13,941 nucleotides of DNA from UBA668 sp052034175 (GTDB taxonomy: Bacteria; Actinomycetota; Acidimicrobiia; Acidimicrobiales; Ilumatobacteraceae). Where the stretch lies: positions 1-13,941 of the forward strand of contig JBPOIX010000089.1 of assembly GCA_052034175.1 (NCBI GenBank), written 5' to 3'. The notes below the pieces were generated by a model, which was given only the letters and a program-made list of their open reading frames with translations, made no database searches and was not told the DNA's origin. Positions within the stretch are counted from its first letter, which is position 1. The number at the start of each line of letters is the position of its first letter. Of the stretch, positions 1 through 6,366 are shown one piece after another. The position numbers and the translations under genes are program-made.

Positions 1-144
1 CCGGGCCGCTGTGGCGTGGTGGCCATCCCCAACGAGGTGCTGTACCTGGACAGGGCAGCAGGGCGGCACATGGTGCGCTTCGCCTTCTGCAAACGCCTCG
101 ACGTGCTCGACACAGCGGTGGAGCGCCTGGCCTCGCTGCGCTGA
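1..144 (+). CDS. PLP-dependent class I/II aminotransferase, C-terminal fragment
   Basis: This is the last 47 codons of a gene that enters from the left edge; frame 1 is open to a TGA at 142-144. The fragment reads PGRCGVVAIPNEVLY, then GRHMVRFAFCKR, then a final helix. This is the C-terminal end of fold-type I aminotransferases of the kynurenine aminotransferase/glutamine transaminase K and actinobacterial DapC-like group. In that family the arginine of the V-R-F-x-F segment (fragment residue 26) binds the substrate alpha-carboxylate. The PLP lysine lies outside the window, so the amino donor cannot be decided. The convergent omega-amidase-type gene downstream fits a glutamine or methionine transaminase. 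The match to DapC-like C-termini keeps N-succinyldiaminopimelate aminotransferase open. Family confidence is good; substrate is a guess. Confidence 0.8.
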   Translation, partial: PGRCGVVAIPNEVLYLDRAAGRHMVRFAFCKRLDVLDTAVERLASLR

Positions 145-155
145 CACGCGGGGGT

Positions 156-170
156 CGCCCTCCCAGGGCG
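156..170. terminator. Possible hairpin between convergent genes
   Basis: A perfect 6-bp inverted repeat, CGCCCT and AGGGCG around a CCC triloop, starts 12 nt after the aminotransferase stop. A second GGCCC/GGGCC pair follows at 178-195. There is no T-tract, so this is at best an actinobacterial-type hairpin terminator for the converging aminotransferase and amidase transcripts. Such GC-rich hairpins can occur by chance in this base composition. Confidence 0.3.
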
Positions 171-198
171 CCCCACCGGCCCAGGGCCTCGGGCCGCT

Positions 199-969
199 TC
201 AGCGACGGTCGGGGAGGAACTGGAAGCGCTGGCGGACGTCCGCAACCACGGACGGCTCGATGTCGGCGAAGAGGATGGTCTCGCCTTGGGAGCCTGTGGC
301 CAGCAACTCGCCGAGCGGGTCGACGATGCGGCTGTCGCCGACGTACTTCAGCCCACCGCCCTCGCCGACCCGATTGCACCCGATGACGTACGCCTGATTC
401 TCGATGGCCCGTGCCTGCAGCAGCGCCATCCAATGGAAGCGCCGCGGCTCGGGCCAGTTCGCCGGCACGAGGTAGAGGTCGGTGGTGGGGGCCAGGCCCC
501 AGAACTCGTCGGCGAAGCGCAGGTCGTAGCAAACGAACAGGGCGATGCGCACCCCTTCGATCTCCACCTGCACGAGCTGGTCGCCGGCCCGGAAGTGGTG
601 GTGCTCCCCGCCGAAGGTGAACGGGTGGATCTTGCGGTAGCGGTGCACCGTGCCGTCCGGCCCGGCGAGCACGAAGCTGTTGGCCGGGCGCCGGTCGGCA
701 GGGTCGGAGCCCGCGGGAACCTCCGGGCAGCTGCCCGCGACCCACACCCCGTGCTCGGCCGCCTGGGCCACCAGGAACTGCGAGGACGGGCCGCCCTCGG
801 GCTCGCCGAGGTCGGGGTTGTCCACCGCGAACCCGGTGGAGAACGTCTCGGTGAGGAGCACCAACCGCGCCCCACCGGCGGCCGCGGCGGCCACCATCGG
901 CGCCAGACGGGCGAAGTTCGCTGCTCGATCGTTCCACTGGATGTCGTGCTGGACGGCGGCGACGCGCAT
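199..969 (-). CDS. Carbon-nitrogen hydrolase, omega-amidase (YafV/Nit2) type
   Basis: This 256-residue nitrilase-superfamily protein is a normal length for the family. The catalytic triad is visible: Glu41 (LLTETFSTGF), Lys113 (YRKIHPF) and Cys147 (FVCYDLRF). The segments LYLVPANWPEPR, QARAIENQAYVIGCNRVG and GDSRIVDPLG match omega-amidases, which hydrolyse 2-oxoglutaramate or 2-oxosuccinamate to the oxo-acid and ammonia. It is probably cytosolic, since no signal peptide is seen. The ATG at 969 is preferred because homology starts at MRVAAVQHDIQWND and a TACGCT hexamer lies 6 nt upstream, giving a leaderless start; an in-frame ATG at 1074 would overlap the divergent regulator. The facing aminotransferase would supply the alpha-keto amide. 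The family call is firm; the exact substrate is inferred. Confidence 0.9.
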   Translation of the reverse strand: MRVAAVQHDIQWNDRAANFARLAPMVAAAAAGGARLVLLTETFSTGFAVDNPDLGEPEGGPSSQFLVAQAAEHGVWVAGSCPEVPAGSDPADRRPANSFVLAGPDGTVHRYRKIHPFTFGGEHHHFRAGDQLVQVEIEGVRIALFVCYDLRFADEFWGLAPTTDLYLVPANWPEPRRFHWMALLQARAIENQAYVIGCNRVGEGGGLKYVGDSRIVDPLGELLATGSQGETILFADIEPSVVADVRQRFQFLPDRR

Positions 970-975
970 GGCCAG

Positions 976-981
976 AGCGTA
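976..981 (-). promoter_or_regulatory. -10 element of leaderless promoter, amidase gene
   Basis: TACGCT on the minus strand ends 6 nt before the ATG at 969, placing the transcription start at or next to the start codon. There is no Shine-Dalgarno sequence. No convincing -35 is visible, as is common in actinobacteria. Confidence 0.5.
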
Positions 982-1004
982 GGCGCCGGGGGGTCTGTTG
1001 CCGA

Positions 1005-1022
1005 CGTCACGGCCCCGTGTCG
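1005..1022. promoter_or_regulatory. Inverted repeat, candidate operator for the TetR regulator
   Basis: CGTCACGG and CCGTGTCG flank a 2-bp centre, making 8-bp arms with one mismatch. The repeat lies in the 99-bp divergent region between the amidase and the TetR-family gene, near where the -35 of the amidase promoter would fall and upstream of the regulator's own -10. TetR-family proteins usually bind palindromes in their own divergent promoter region. Binding here is inferred from position only. Confidence 0.35.
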
Positions 1023-1055
1023 CTCCGATGACACATCCGAGTAGGTCGTCCGGCC

Positions 1056-1061
1056 TATCCT
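1056..1061 (+). promoter_or_regulatory. -10 element of leaderless promoter, TetR-family gene
   Basis: TATCCT is followed by 7 nt and then the ATG at 1069, so the transcript probably begins at the start codon. The spacing is identical to that in front of msrA and dnaX in this window. No Shine-Dalgarno sequence precedes the ATG. Confidence 0.55.
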
Positions 1062-1068
1062 TGCAGCG

Positions 1069-1779
1069 ATGCATGAACTACGCACAGAGCCTCGCCAACG
1101 ACGCAGCCAGCAGTCGATCGACGCGATTCTCGACGCGGCGGAGCGCCTGATCCATCAAGACGGACAGGTCAGCTTCACCGCCAACGAGCTGGCCACCGCC
1201 GCGGGCATGTCGATCGGCCGGGTCTACTACTGGTTCCCGGACATCCCGGCCGTGGTCGGCGCGCTGGCCGAACGCGCCAGCAACCGCATGGTCACGTCGT
1301 TCGCCGAGGTGCTCCAGCAGCAGCAGCACTGCAGCACGCCGCTGCTCGTGCAGCGTGTGGTCGAGGGCCTGTGCGAGTACCTGGACGCCAACCCGGCGGC
1401 CGTGGCCCTGTGCCTGACCGGTGGCGACCGTTCCTACGGCACGGACATCCAGGAGCGCATGAACGAGGTGGCGCGCGGCGTGGTGCGGACGCGTGTGCCC
1501 GGTGTGCCCGAGGCCGAGGTGGAAGTGGTGTCGCGCACGGTCGTGGGTATCACGCTCGGCATGTTGAAGGACTACTCCCGCGCCGGCGACCTGCGCAGCC
1601 TGCTGCGCCAGGAGCTCGTGTACGTGCTGTCGGCGTGGCTCTACTGCCGCTACCCGGGCAACGACGACGCCGTGTGGGGCGACCCGACGCGGCAGATCCA
1701 GCCGAGCCGCCGGCCCGCGGCGGGCGGGTACACCGAGACTGCGCCGGTGTACCCGGCGCTGTCACCCCTGGAGCCCTAG
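1069..1779 (+). CDS. TetR/AcrR-family transcriptional regulator
   Basis: This 236-residue protein has the typical TetR N-terminal DNA-binding domain. Helix 1 is rich in small and acidic residues (SIDAILDAAERLIHQDG, about 15-32). The helix-turn-helix lies at about 36-57 (SFTANELATAAGMSIGRVYYWFPD), ending in the usual Y-x-W/Y-F motif. The C-terminal half (about 65-205) is helical and would hold the ligand pocket and dimer face; its ligand cannot be read. A proline-rich tail follows from about 205. Four CAG codons encode a QQQQ run near residue 83. The gene is divergent from the amidase, so control of that gene and of itself is plausible; the inverted repeat at 1005-1022 is the candidate site. 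Its 3' end overlaps the convergent acetyltransferase by 18 bp. Confidence 0.9.
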   Translation: MHELRTEPRQRRSQQSIDAILDAAERLIHQDGQVSFTANELATAAGMSIGRVYYWFPDIPAVVGALAERASNRMVTSFAEVLQQQQHCSTPLLVQRVVEGLCEYLDANPAAVALCLTGGDRSYGTDIQERMNEVARGVVRTRVPGVPEAEVEVVSRTVVGITLGMLKDYSRAGDLRSLLRQELVYVLSAWLYCRYPGNDDAVWGDPTRQIQPSRRPAAGGYTETAPVYPALSPLEP

Positions 1780-2265
1780 GGCCAACAGGCTGACGGTCTT
1801 CGCACCGCCGTCGGTCTCCTGCTGGCCGACCTCGCGGAAACCAATGGAGTGGTGGAAAGCCAGCGACGCATCGTTGCGCGGCCGCAGGTTCACCTCGCAT
1901 GTCAACACCGGCCAGTGGCCGCGGAACTGCTCCACCAGGGTCGCGTAGAACCGGCGGCCGATGCCGAAGCGCCGGAACGCAGGGTCCACGGCGATCCGGT
2001 CCAGGTACACGAAGCGGTCGTACTGCTGGCCGAACCAGGTGTAGTTGAGGCTGCCGTACGCCTGCCCCGGGCCGATCACCCAGCAGAAGCCGGCGAACTC
2101 GCCGGCCACCTCGGCCACCAGTGCGGCTTCCGCCAGCGCTGCCAGGCGAGCCACCTCGGGCGCGTCGAGCTCGTTGAGGTCGGGCAGGTTGGCGTTGTTC
2201 AACGCCGTCACCGGGGCCACGTCGTGGTCGGCGAAGGGGCGAATGGTCACCTGGCGATGCGGCAT
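1762..2265 (-). CDS. GNAT-family N-acetyltransferase
   Basis: This 167-residue protein has the GNAT fold signature. After the N-terminal VTIRPFADHDVAPVTALNNAN comes a central strand (FVYLDRIAVDPAFRR) and the acetyl-CoA pyrophosphate loop R98-x-x-G101-x-G103 (RRFGIG). A later NDASLAFHHSIGFREVG block matches GNAT motif B. Such enzymes transfer an acetyl group from acetyl-CoA to an amine; the acceptor is unknown. The ATG at 2265 is preferred over an in-frame ATG at 2397 because homology begins there, a TAGCGT hexamer lies 8 nt upstream, and the longer form would run into msrA. It is divergent from msrA, and its final codons overlap those of the TetR gene on the other strand. Confidence 0.88.
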   Translation of the reverse strand: MPHRQVTIRPFADHDVAPVTALNNANLPDLNELDAPEVARLAALAEAALVAEVAGEFAGFCWVIGPGQAYGSLNYTWFGQQYDRFVYLDRIAVDPAFRRFGIGRRFYATLVEQFRGHWPVLTCEVNLRPRNDASLAFHHSIGFREVGQQETDGGAKTVSLLALGLQG

Positions 2266-2273
2266 GTCGCCCG

Positions 2274-2279
2274 ACGCTA
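2274..2279 (-). promoter_or_regulatory. -10 element of leaderless promoter, GNAT gene
   Basis: TAGCGT on the minus strand ends 8 nt before the ATG at 2265. The same hexamer occurs before the carboxylase beta subunit and the CopC-CopD gene in this window. No Shine-Dalgarno sequence is present. Confidence 0.5.
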
Positions 2280-2325
2280 TCCGGGAGCCGGGCGTGGCTG
2301 GACCCCACCGCCCGCGGATGCGGCG

Positions 2326-2331
2326 TAACCT
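2326..2331 (+). promoter_or_regulatory. -10 element of leaderless promoter, msrA
   Basis: TAACCT, then 7 nt, then the ATG at 2339. The arrangement predicts a leaderless mRNA and supports that ATG over further upstream in-frame starts. Confidence 0.55.
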
Positions 2332-2338
2332 TCCGCAC

Positions 2339-2986
2339 ATGCTCTTCCACTCCAAGATGCAGATGGTCACCGCTGAGGATGCTCTAGCCGGGCGCACCGA
2401 TCAGGTGATGCGGGTGCCGGAGGCGCACTTCGTGCTCGGCACGCCCCTCACCGGGCCGTGGCCGGAGGGCATGGCTACCGCGGTGGTCGGCATGGGCTGC
2501 TTCTGGGGTGCGGAGCGCAAGTTCTGGCAGCTCGACGGGGTGCACTCCACCGCGGTCGGCTACGCCGGCGGCTACACCCCGAACCCGACCTATGAGGAAG
2601 TGTGCAGCGGCCGTACCGGCCACACCGAGGTCGTGCTCGTGGTGTTCGACCCCGCCAAGGTCACGTTGGAGCGTGTGCTGCAGACGTTCTGGGAGAACCA
2701 CGACCCCACCCAGGGCATGCGCCAGGGCAACGACATGGGCACCCAGTACCGCAGTGCCGTCTACCTCACCGACCCGGCCCAGGCCGCCGTGGTGGACACC
2801 AGCCGGGCCGCGTACGACGAACGGCTGGGCCACGCCGGCTTCGGCTCGATCACCACCGAGGTCGCCCCGCTCGGCGAGTTCTTCTACGCCGAGCCGTACC
2901 ACCAGCAGTACCTGGCGAAGAACCCCGACGGCTACTGCGGCATCGGCGGCACGGGCGTCAGCTGCCCCATCGGCCTGCAGGCGTAA
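2339..2986 (+). CDS. msrA: Peptide-methionine (S)-S-oxide reductase MsrA
   Basis: MsrA reduces the S-epimer of methionine sulfoxide in proteins and free methionine, using thioredoxin as electron donor, and repairs oxidative damage in the cytosol. The protein is 215 residues, close to the long E. coli form. The catalytic Cys54 lies in the invariant GCFWG motif (GMGCFWGAERKFW). The blocks VGYAGGYTPNPTYEEVCSGRTGH, FWENHDPTQ and NDMGTQYRS are family hallmarks. Two C-terminal cysteines, Cys200 and Cys209 (GYCGIGGTGVSCP), are the recycling cysteines of three-cysteine MsrA enzymes. The ATG at 2339 sits 7 nt behind a TAACCT -10, and the N-terminal MLFHSKMQMV matches the start of the long MsrA form. 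It is a single-gene unit divergent from the GNAT gene. Confidence 0.97.
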   Translation: MLFHSKMQMVTAEDALAGRTDQVMRVPEAHFVLGTPLTGPWPEGMATAVVGMGCFWGAERKFWQLDGVHSTAVGYAGGYTPNPTYEEVCSGRTGHTEVVLVVFDPAKVTLERVLQTFWENHDPTQGMRQGNDMGTQYRSAVYLTDPAQAAVVDTSRAAYDERLGHAGFGSITTEVAPLGEFFYAEPYHQQYLAKNPDGYCGIGGTGVSCPIGLQA

Positions 2987-3086
2987 CCCCCCTCCCTGGC
3001 TGTCGGCAAAGTCACGTCATCGCGCTGCCGCGGGTGCGTCTCCTTCGTGGCGACCGCTCACCCCCCGGGCGTTCGCCGTCCCTGTG

Positions 3087-3114
3087 CACCGGCCGCCCTT
3101 CGGGGCGGCCGGTG
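3087..3114. terminator. Strong bidirectional hairpin with UUCG loop
   Basis: A perfect 12-bp stem (CACCGGCCGCCC and GGGCGGCCGGTG, 3087-3098 and 3103-3114) is closed by a TTCG loop in the C(UUCG)G context, one of the most stable RNA tetraloops. It lies 12 nt past the stop of the minus-strand operon and 100 nt past the msrA stop, between convergent units. There is no T-tract, so it would act as a hairpin-only actinobacterial terminator or a 3'-end stabiliser. On the minus strand the loop reads CGAA. Confidence 0.7.
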
Positions 3115-3126
3115 GCGCGTCCGGGC

Positions 3127-3573
3127 TCAGGCCGGCCGGTTGGCCGCGTGCCACTCGGCCAGCGCGGCCTGCAGCTCGTCGAGCGAACGAACCATCCGGT
3201 GCAGGGAGCACTCCAGCATCAGGTTCACGACCTCGTGTGCGAACCGCATCCGCCAGTCCGTGTGCAGGCCGATGAGGTGCTTGCCGGTCGCGTAGGCGTA
3301 CCCCAGCTCCCATGCGGTGCCGTCGTCGGTGGTGATGCCGTTGAGGTTCGCAACCACCACATCGCACATGTCGATGCCGCGCTTGTCGTTCTCGAAGATC
3401 TGGCGGACGTTGAACTCGTCCTTGGGCGGGTTGTCCCGGTGGGGGAGGAACGTCTCGAACCCGGCTGCGGCCACCAGGGCGTCGACCTTCTCGATGAACC
3501 ACCGCTCGCCCTCGTCGAACAGCGGCCCGGCCACATAGGCGCGCGGCCGGCGCGGTGCAGCACCGTCAGTCAT
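3127..3573 (-). CDS. Nucleoside 2-deoxyribosyltransferase-like protein
   Basis: This 148-residue protein matches the NDT family (PF05014-type fold), whose members cleave or exchange the N-glycosidic bond of (deoxy)nucleosides or nucleotides. The opening strand RAYVAGPLFDEGERWFIEKV is characteristic. The mid-region CDVVVANLNG leads into DDGTAWELGYAYATGKHLIG; Glu89 aligns with the catalytic glutamate and Asp83/Asp84 with the conserved acids. The actual reaction (base exchange, nucleotide hydrolysis or toxin-like sugar cleavage) cannot be told. The ATG at 3573 overlaps the CoA-transferase stop by 8 nt (ATGACTGA), with an AGAAGGGA Shine-Dalgarno 7 nt upstream; an in-frame ATG at 3606 is less likely. 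It is the last gene of the four-gene operon and ends just before the strong hairpin. Confidence 0.85.
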   Translation of the reverse strand: MTDGAAPRRPRAYVAGPLFDEGERWFIEKVDALVAAAGFETFLPHRDNPPKDEFNVRQIFENDKRGIDMCDVVVANLNGITTDDGTAWELGYAYATGKHLIGLHTDWRMRFAHEVVNLMLECSLHRMVRSLDELQAALAEWHAANRPA

Positions 3574-4696
3574 CGTTCCATCCCTTCTCACGGATCGTGT
3601 CGCCATCGGCGTTCATCGGCCGGCCCTGCCAGCGCAGCTCGCCGGGGGTGGCGCTGAGCTTGGCGAGCAGGCCCTGCATCGGCGTGCCGTCCAGCTCCAC
3701 GATCGCACCCCGAGCCGCATAGTGCGGATCGGCGGCGATCTGCGCCATGTCCATCACCGGGCCGATGGCAGCCTCGGCGGCCTCGAACGCGTCCATCACC
3801 TCGGGCCGGGTACGCGCCGCGCACCAGGCGCGCATCAGCGCCTCCAGCTCCTCGCGGTGGGCCATGCGTGCGGCGAACGTGGTGAACCGTTCGTCGCCAC
3901 CCACGCCCAACAGGTTCAGCACCCGCGCCGCCACGGAGTCGCTGCTGGTGGAGATGCCCACCCACTCCCCGTCGGCGCACCGATACGTGCCGCGGGGAAC
4001 GGTGTACGGCAGGCCGGCGCCCATGCGCGGCTGCATCTCGCCCGTGAGCGCGTACAGGGTGACGAGGGGGCTCATGAACTGGAACAGGCTCTCGATCAGG
4101 CTGACGTCCACCACCTGGCCGACTCGGCTGTGCACCGCCACCATCGTGGCGAACGCCGCGGCCAGGCCGGTGATCTCGTCGGTGAGGGCGATCGGCGGCA
4201 GGAGAGGCTGGCCGCCGGGCTCGCCGCTGATGGCGGCCAGGCCGCTCATGCTCTCTGCGATGGTGGCGAACCCGGCCCGGTGGCGGTACGGCCCCGTCTG
4301 CCCGAAGCCGGTGACCCGGGTGACCACCAGGCGCGGGTTGCGGGCGTGCAGCACCGCCGGCCCCAGCCCAAGGCGCTCCAGGGTGCCCGGGCGGAAGTTC
4401 TCCACCAGCACATCCGCATCGTCCAGCAGCTCCAGCAGCACGTCCAGGTCGGCCGCGGCCTTGAGGTCGAGGGCGATGGTGCGCTTGTTGCGGTTCACCA
4501 GCTTCCACCACATGCCCTCGCCGTCGCGCGGGTCGCGCCAGCCAAGGTTGCGCATGCTGTCGCCGCCGTCCGGGCGTTCCACCTTGATCACGTCGGCGCC
4601 GAAGTCCGCCAGGTAGCGGGCGCAGTTCGGCCCGGCCAGCACGGTGGCCAGGTCCACCACGCGGAGGTCGGCCAGCGGGCCGCGGCGTTCGGTCAC
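3566..4696 (-). CDS. CaiB/BaiF (class III) CoA-transferase family protein
   Basis: This 376-residue protein has the usual family length. The start LADLRVVDLATVLAGPNCAR, then DFGADVIKVERPDGGDSMRN and NRNKRTIALDLK, are hallmark blocks; VLVENFRPGTLERLGLG and VVTRVTGFGQTGPY follow. Asp173 (PPIALTDEITGLAAAF) sits where formyl-CoA transferase has its catalytic Asp169. The segment RVGQVVDVSLIESLFQF follows as expected. Family members move CoA between carboxylic acids; some are racemases or C-C lyase-associated. The substrate is not readable. The GTG at 4696 overlaps the upstream TGA (GTGA) and there is no clear Shine-Dalgarno, so translational coupling is likely. It is the third gene of the operon. 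Confidence 0.92.
   Translation of the reverse strand: MTERRGPLADLRVVDLATVLAGPNCARYLADFGADVIKVERPDGGDSMRNLGWRDPRDGEGMWWKLVNRNKRTIALDLKAAADLDVLLELLDDADVLVENFRPGTLERLGLGPAVLHARNPRLVVTRVTGFGQTGPYRHRAGFATIAESMSGLAAISGEPGGQPLLPPIALTDEITGLAAAFATMVAVHSRVGQVVDVSLIESLFQFMSPLVTLYALTGEMQPRMGAGLPYTVPRGTYRCADGEWVGISTSSDSVAARVLNLLGVGGDERFTTFAARMAHREELEALMRAWCAARTRPEVMDAFEAAEAAIGPVMDMAQIAADPHYAARGAIVELDGTPMQGLLAKLSATPGELRWQGRPMNADGDTIREKGWNDD
3581..3588 (-). promoter_or_regulatory. Ribosome binding site of the NDT-like gene
   Basis: AGAAGGGA on the minus strand lies 7 nt before the ATG at 3573, inside the end of the CoA-transferase gene. It decides for the short start and, with the 8-nt overlap, supports reinitiation within the operon. 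Confidence 0.5.
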
Positions 4697-5307
4697 GACA
4701 GTGCGTTGAACCCGGCCGGCAGCGGTGCCCGCCCGGTGAGCGCCAGGATCAGCGTGACCGGGGAGGACAGCTGGGTCAGCACGTCCAGCACCACCCGGGA
4801 GGTGGCCGGGTGCAGCTCGGCCAGCTGGCCGGTGGCGCGTTGCAGGTCGAGGGTGTGCACCCCGAGCTCCACGACGCGGGTGGCCAGGTACTCGACCAGG
4901 GTGATCTGCCCGGCGAAGGTGTTCACCGGCTCGTCGTCCGCGGTGGCGGCCACGAGGGCCACCACCCGGCCGACGGTGGCCTCCGCCTCGCCGACGGGGT
5001 CGAACAGTTGGCGGCCCATCTGCCGGGCCCGGCTGAGCACGCCGCGGTGCACGTCCGGGTCGGCCAGCACCGTCTGGTAGTACTCCGTGGCGTCGGCCAG
5101 CACTCGCTGTGAGGTCGGCTCGGCCTCCAGGTAGCCCTCGAGGGTGACGAAAGCGCGCAGGGTGTGAGCGGTGAGCTCGCGCACGTTCCACTCGCCGAGG
5201 GCGTGGGCGCGGTCCCAGTGCTCCGGGCCGATGGCCCGCACAGTGGAGAGGAAGGTGGTGGCGGCTTCGTCGAAGCCTGCCCTCACCGCAGCGGGATCGT
5301 GCAGCAT
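4693..5307 (-). CDS. Maleylpyruvate isomerase (MDMPI)/DinB-fold thiol-dependent protein
   Basis: This 204-residue protein belongs to the mycothiol-dependent maleylpyruvate isomerase N-terminal/DinB four-helix-bundle superfamily. The metal triad is visible: His48 (WNVRELTAHTLR), Glu147 and His151 (VVELGVHTLDLQRATG), matching the H-(x)n-E-x3-H zinc site of the Corynebacterium enzyme. In the family this metal activates the thiol of mycothiol or bacillithiol for isomerase or transferase chemistry on electrophiles; many members have unknown substrates. The ATG at 5307 has a GGAGG 4 nt upstream and lies inside the end of the metallophosphoesterase gene (25-bp overlap). The stop is fused to the CoA-transferase start as GTGA. 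The fold and metal site are well supported; the reaction is unknown. Confidence 0.85.
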   Translation of the reverse strand: MLHDPAAVRAGFDEAATTFLSTVRAIGPEHWDRAHALGEWNVRELTAHTLRAFVTLEGYLEAEPTSQRVLADATEYYQTVLADPDVHRGVLSRARQMGRQLFDPVGEAEATVGRVVALVAATADDEPVNTFAGQITLVEYLATRVVELGVHTLDLQRATGQLAELHPATSRVVLDVLTQLSSPVTLILALTGRAPLPAGFNALS

Positions 5308-6287
5308 CGGTCCTCCAGGGTACCCAGCGCGTAGGTCTCGTAGTCCACGCCGAAGTCGGCGTAGAGGTGGCGGCACCGTTCACTCCACGCCAGCGCGGCC
5401 GGGGTGGAGATGCGGTGCACCACCTGCATGATGCCGCCGTCGTACACCCTGTACTCGGCCCAGGTGCCGGGAAAGTCCTTCACGCAGCCGACCTCGATGC
5501 TCGGCGCACCACACGGCATGAACCGCCGCCGGTGGCGGTGGGTGTGGCCGGCGGTGTACGCCACCAGCGCGGGGCGGCGGGCGAACACCTCGCTGAGGGT
5601 CGCGCTGGCGTCGGGCTGCAGGCCGAAGTAGCCCTCGCCGCGGTGGTCGTCGGCGCTGCCGAGGAACTGCTGATGGTGGCCCATCACCAGCACCGGGCCG
5701 TCGGCCTCGGCGCCCACGGTGTCCAGCCATTCCAGTTGCGCCGGGCGCAGGGTGCCGCCGCTGGCCTGCGGGATCACGGTGTCCAGCAGGGCAACCGCGG
5801 CCCCGGGGAGCACGATCAGCTGGTCGCCGGCGTAGTGCTCCTGCCCCTGATAGGCGTCGTGGTTGCCGCGCACCACGTGCAGGCGGTCGCCGAACGCACT
5901 GCCGTAGCAGGCCTCGAACGCCGCGAACTCGTCGGCCTGCCCGTCGTTGGAGGTGTCCCCCTTGACGATGACCGCCGCCGGCGCCGCGGCCACGATCTCG
6001 GCGACGGCGCCCTCGTTCATCGTCTGCGGGTACGGCGGCTCGCCGGCAGCGCTGCGCTGGATCGGCCCCTCGACGTGGTCGCCGATCCGGCCGCACTCCA
6101 GCTCACCGAAGTGGACGTCGTTGACGGTGGCGATGCGGCAGCGAAGCTCGCCCGCGGGCCGGGGCAGGGTGCGCACCGTGTGCCCCATGACCTCGTAGTC
6201 GTGGCCCGCCGTGAGCCCTTCGAAGCGACGCACCGTGGTGCCGTCGTGGACGACGATCAGGTCGTCGGCCACGGTCGTCACGTCCAT
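5283..6287 (-). CDS. Calcineurin-like metallophosphoesterase (Icc/CpdA-like)
   Basis: This 334-residue protein heads the four-gene operon. All five binuclear-metal blocks of the class III phosphodiesterase type are present in order: D57-x-H59 (NDVHFGE), GD111 (VKGDTSNDG), G-N142-H143-D144 (RGNHDAY), H204 (VMGHHQQF) and GHTH (H248, H250). It probably hydrolyses a phosphodiester or phosphomonoester, with cyclic nucleotides as one option; the substrate is unproven. A region of about 50 residues precedes the catalytic domain and a tail of about 60 follows. No signal peptide is seen. The ATG at 6287 follows TACCGT by 6 nt (leaderless); an in-frame ATG at 6536 would run deep into the divergent membrane-protein gene. 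The 3' end overlaps the MDMPI gene by 25 bp. Confidence 0.92.
   Translation of the reverse strand: MDVTTVADDLIVVHDGTTVRRFEGLTAGHDYEVMGHTVRTLPRPAGELRCRIATVNDVHFGELECGRIGDHVEGPIQRSAAGEPPYPQTMNEGAVAEIVAAAPAAVIVKGDTSNDGQADEFAAFEACYGSAFGDRLHVVRGNHDAYQGQEHYAGDQLIVLPGAAVALLDTVIPQASGGTLRPAQLEWLDTVGAEADGPVLVMGHHQQFLGSADDHRGEGYFGLQPDASATLSEVFARRPALVAYTAGHTHRHRRRFMPCGAPSIEVGCVKDFPGTWAEYRVYDGGIMQVVHRISTPAALAWSERCRHLYADFGVDYETYALGTLEDRCCTIPLR
5312..5316 (-). promoter_or_regulatory. Ribosome binding site of the MDMPI-fold gene
   Basis: GGAGG on the minus strand lies 4 nt before the ATG at 5307, within the last codons of the metallophosphoesterase gene. It is one of the clearest Shine-Dalgarno sequences in the window and fixes this start over longer in-frame candidates. 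Confidence 0.55.
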
Positions 6288-6293
6288 GAATGC

Positions 6294-6299
6294 ACGGTA
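6294..6299 (-). promoter_or_regulatory. -10 element of leaderless promoter for the four-gene operon
   Basis: TACCGT on the minus strand ends 6 nt before the ATG at 6287. It would drive the metallophosphoesterase and the three overlapping genes behind it as a single transcript starting at the start codon. Confidence 0.5.
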
Positions 6300-6366
6300 C
6301 CGCGGCAGCGCGCCGCTGCTGACGCTGCGCGCTGGTGGGAGAGCGAATGCGGCGCGTTCCATCCGG

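Noticed and set aside
199..969. Cyanide-type nitrilase or N-carbamoyl hydrolase for the amidase gene
   Set aside because: The CYDLRF block followed by PANWPEPR and ENQAYVIGCNRVG fits omega-amidases better than the other nitrilase branches.
1315..1326. Four CAG repeats in the TetR gene
   Set aside because: Too short to call a microsatellite; it simply encodes a short glutamine run in the regulator.
2045..2338. An N-terminal extension of msrA by 98 codons
   Set aside because: The frame is open, but it runs antisense through the GNAT gene, and MsrA homology and the TAACCT -10 both fix the start at 2339.
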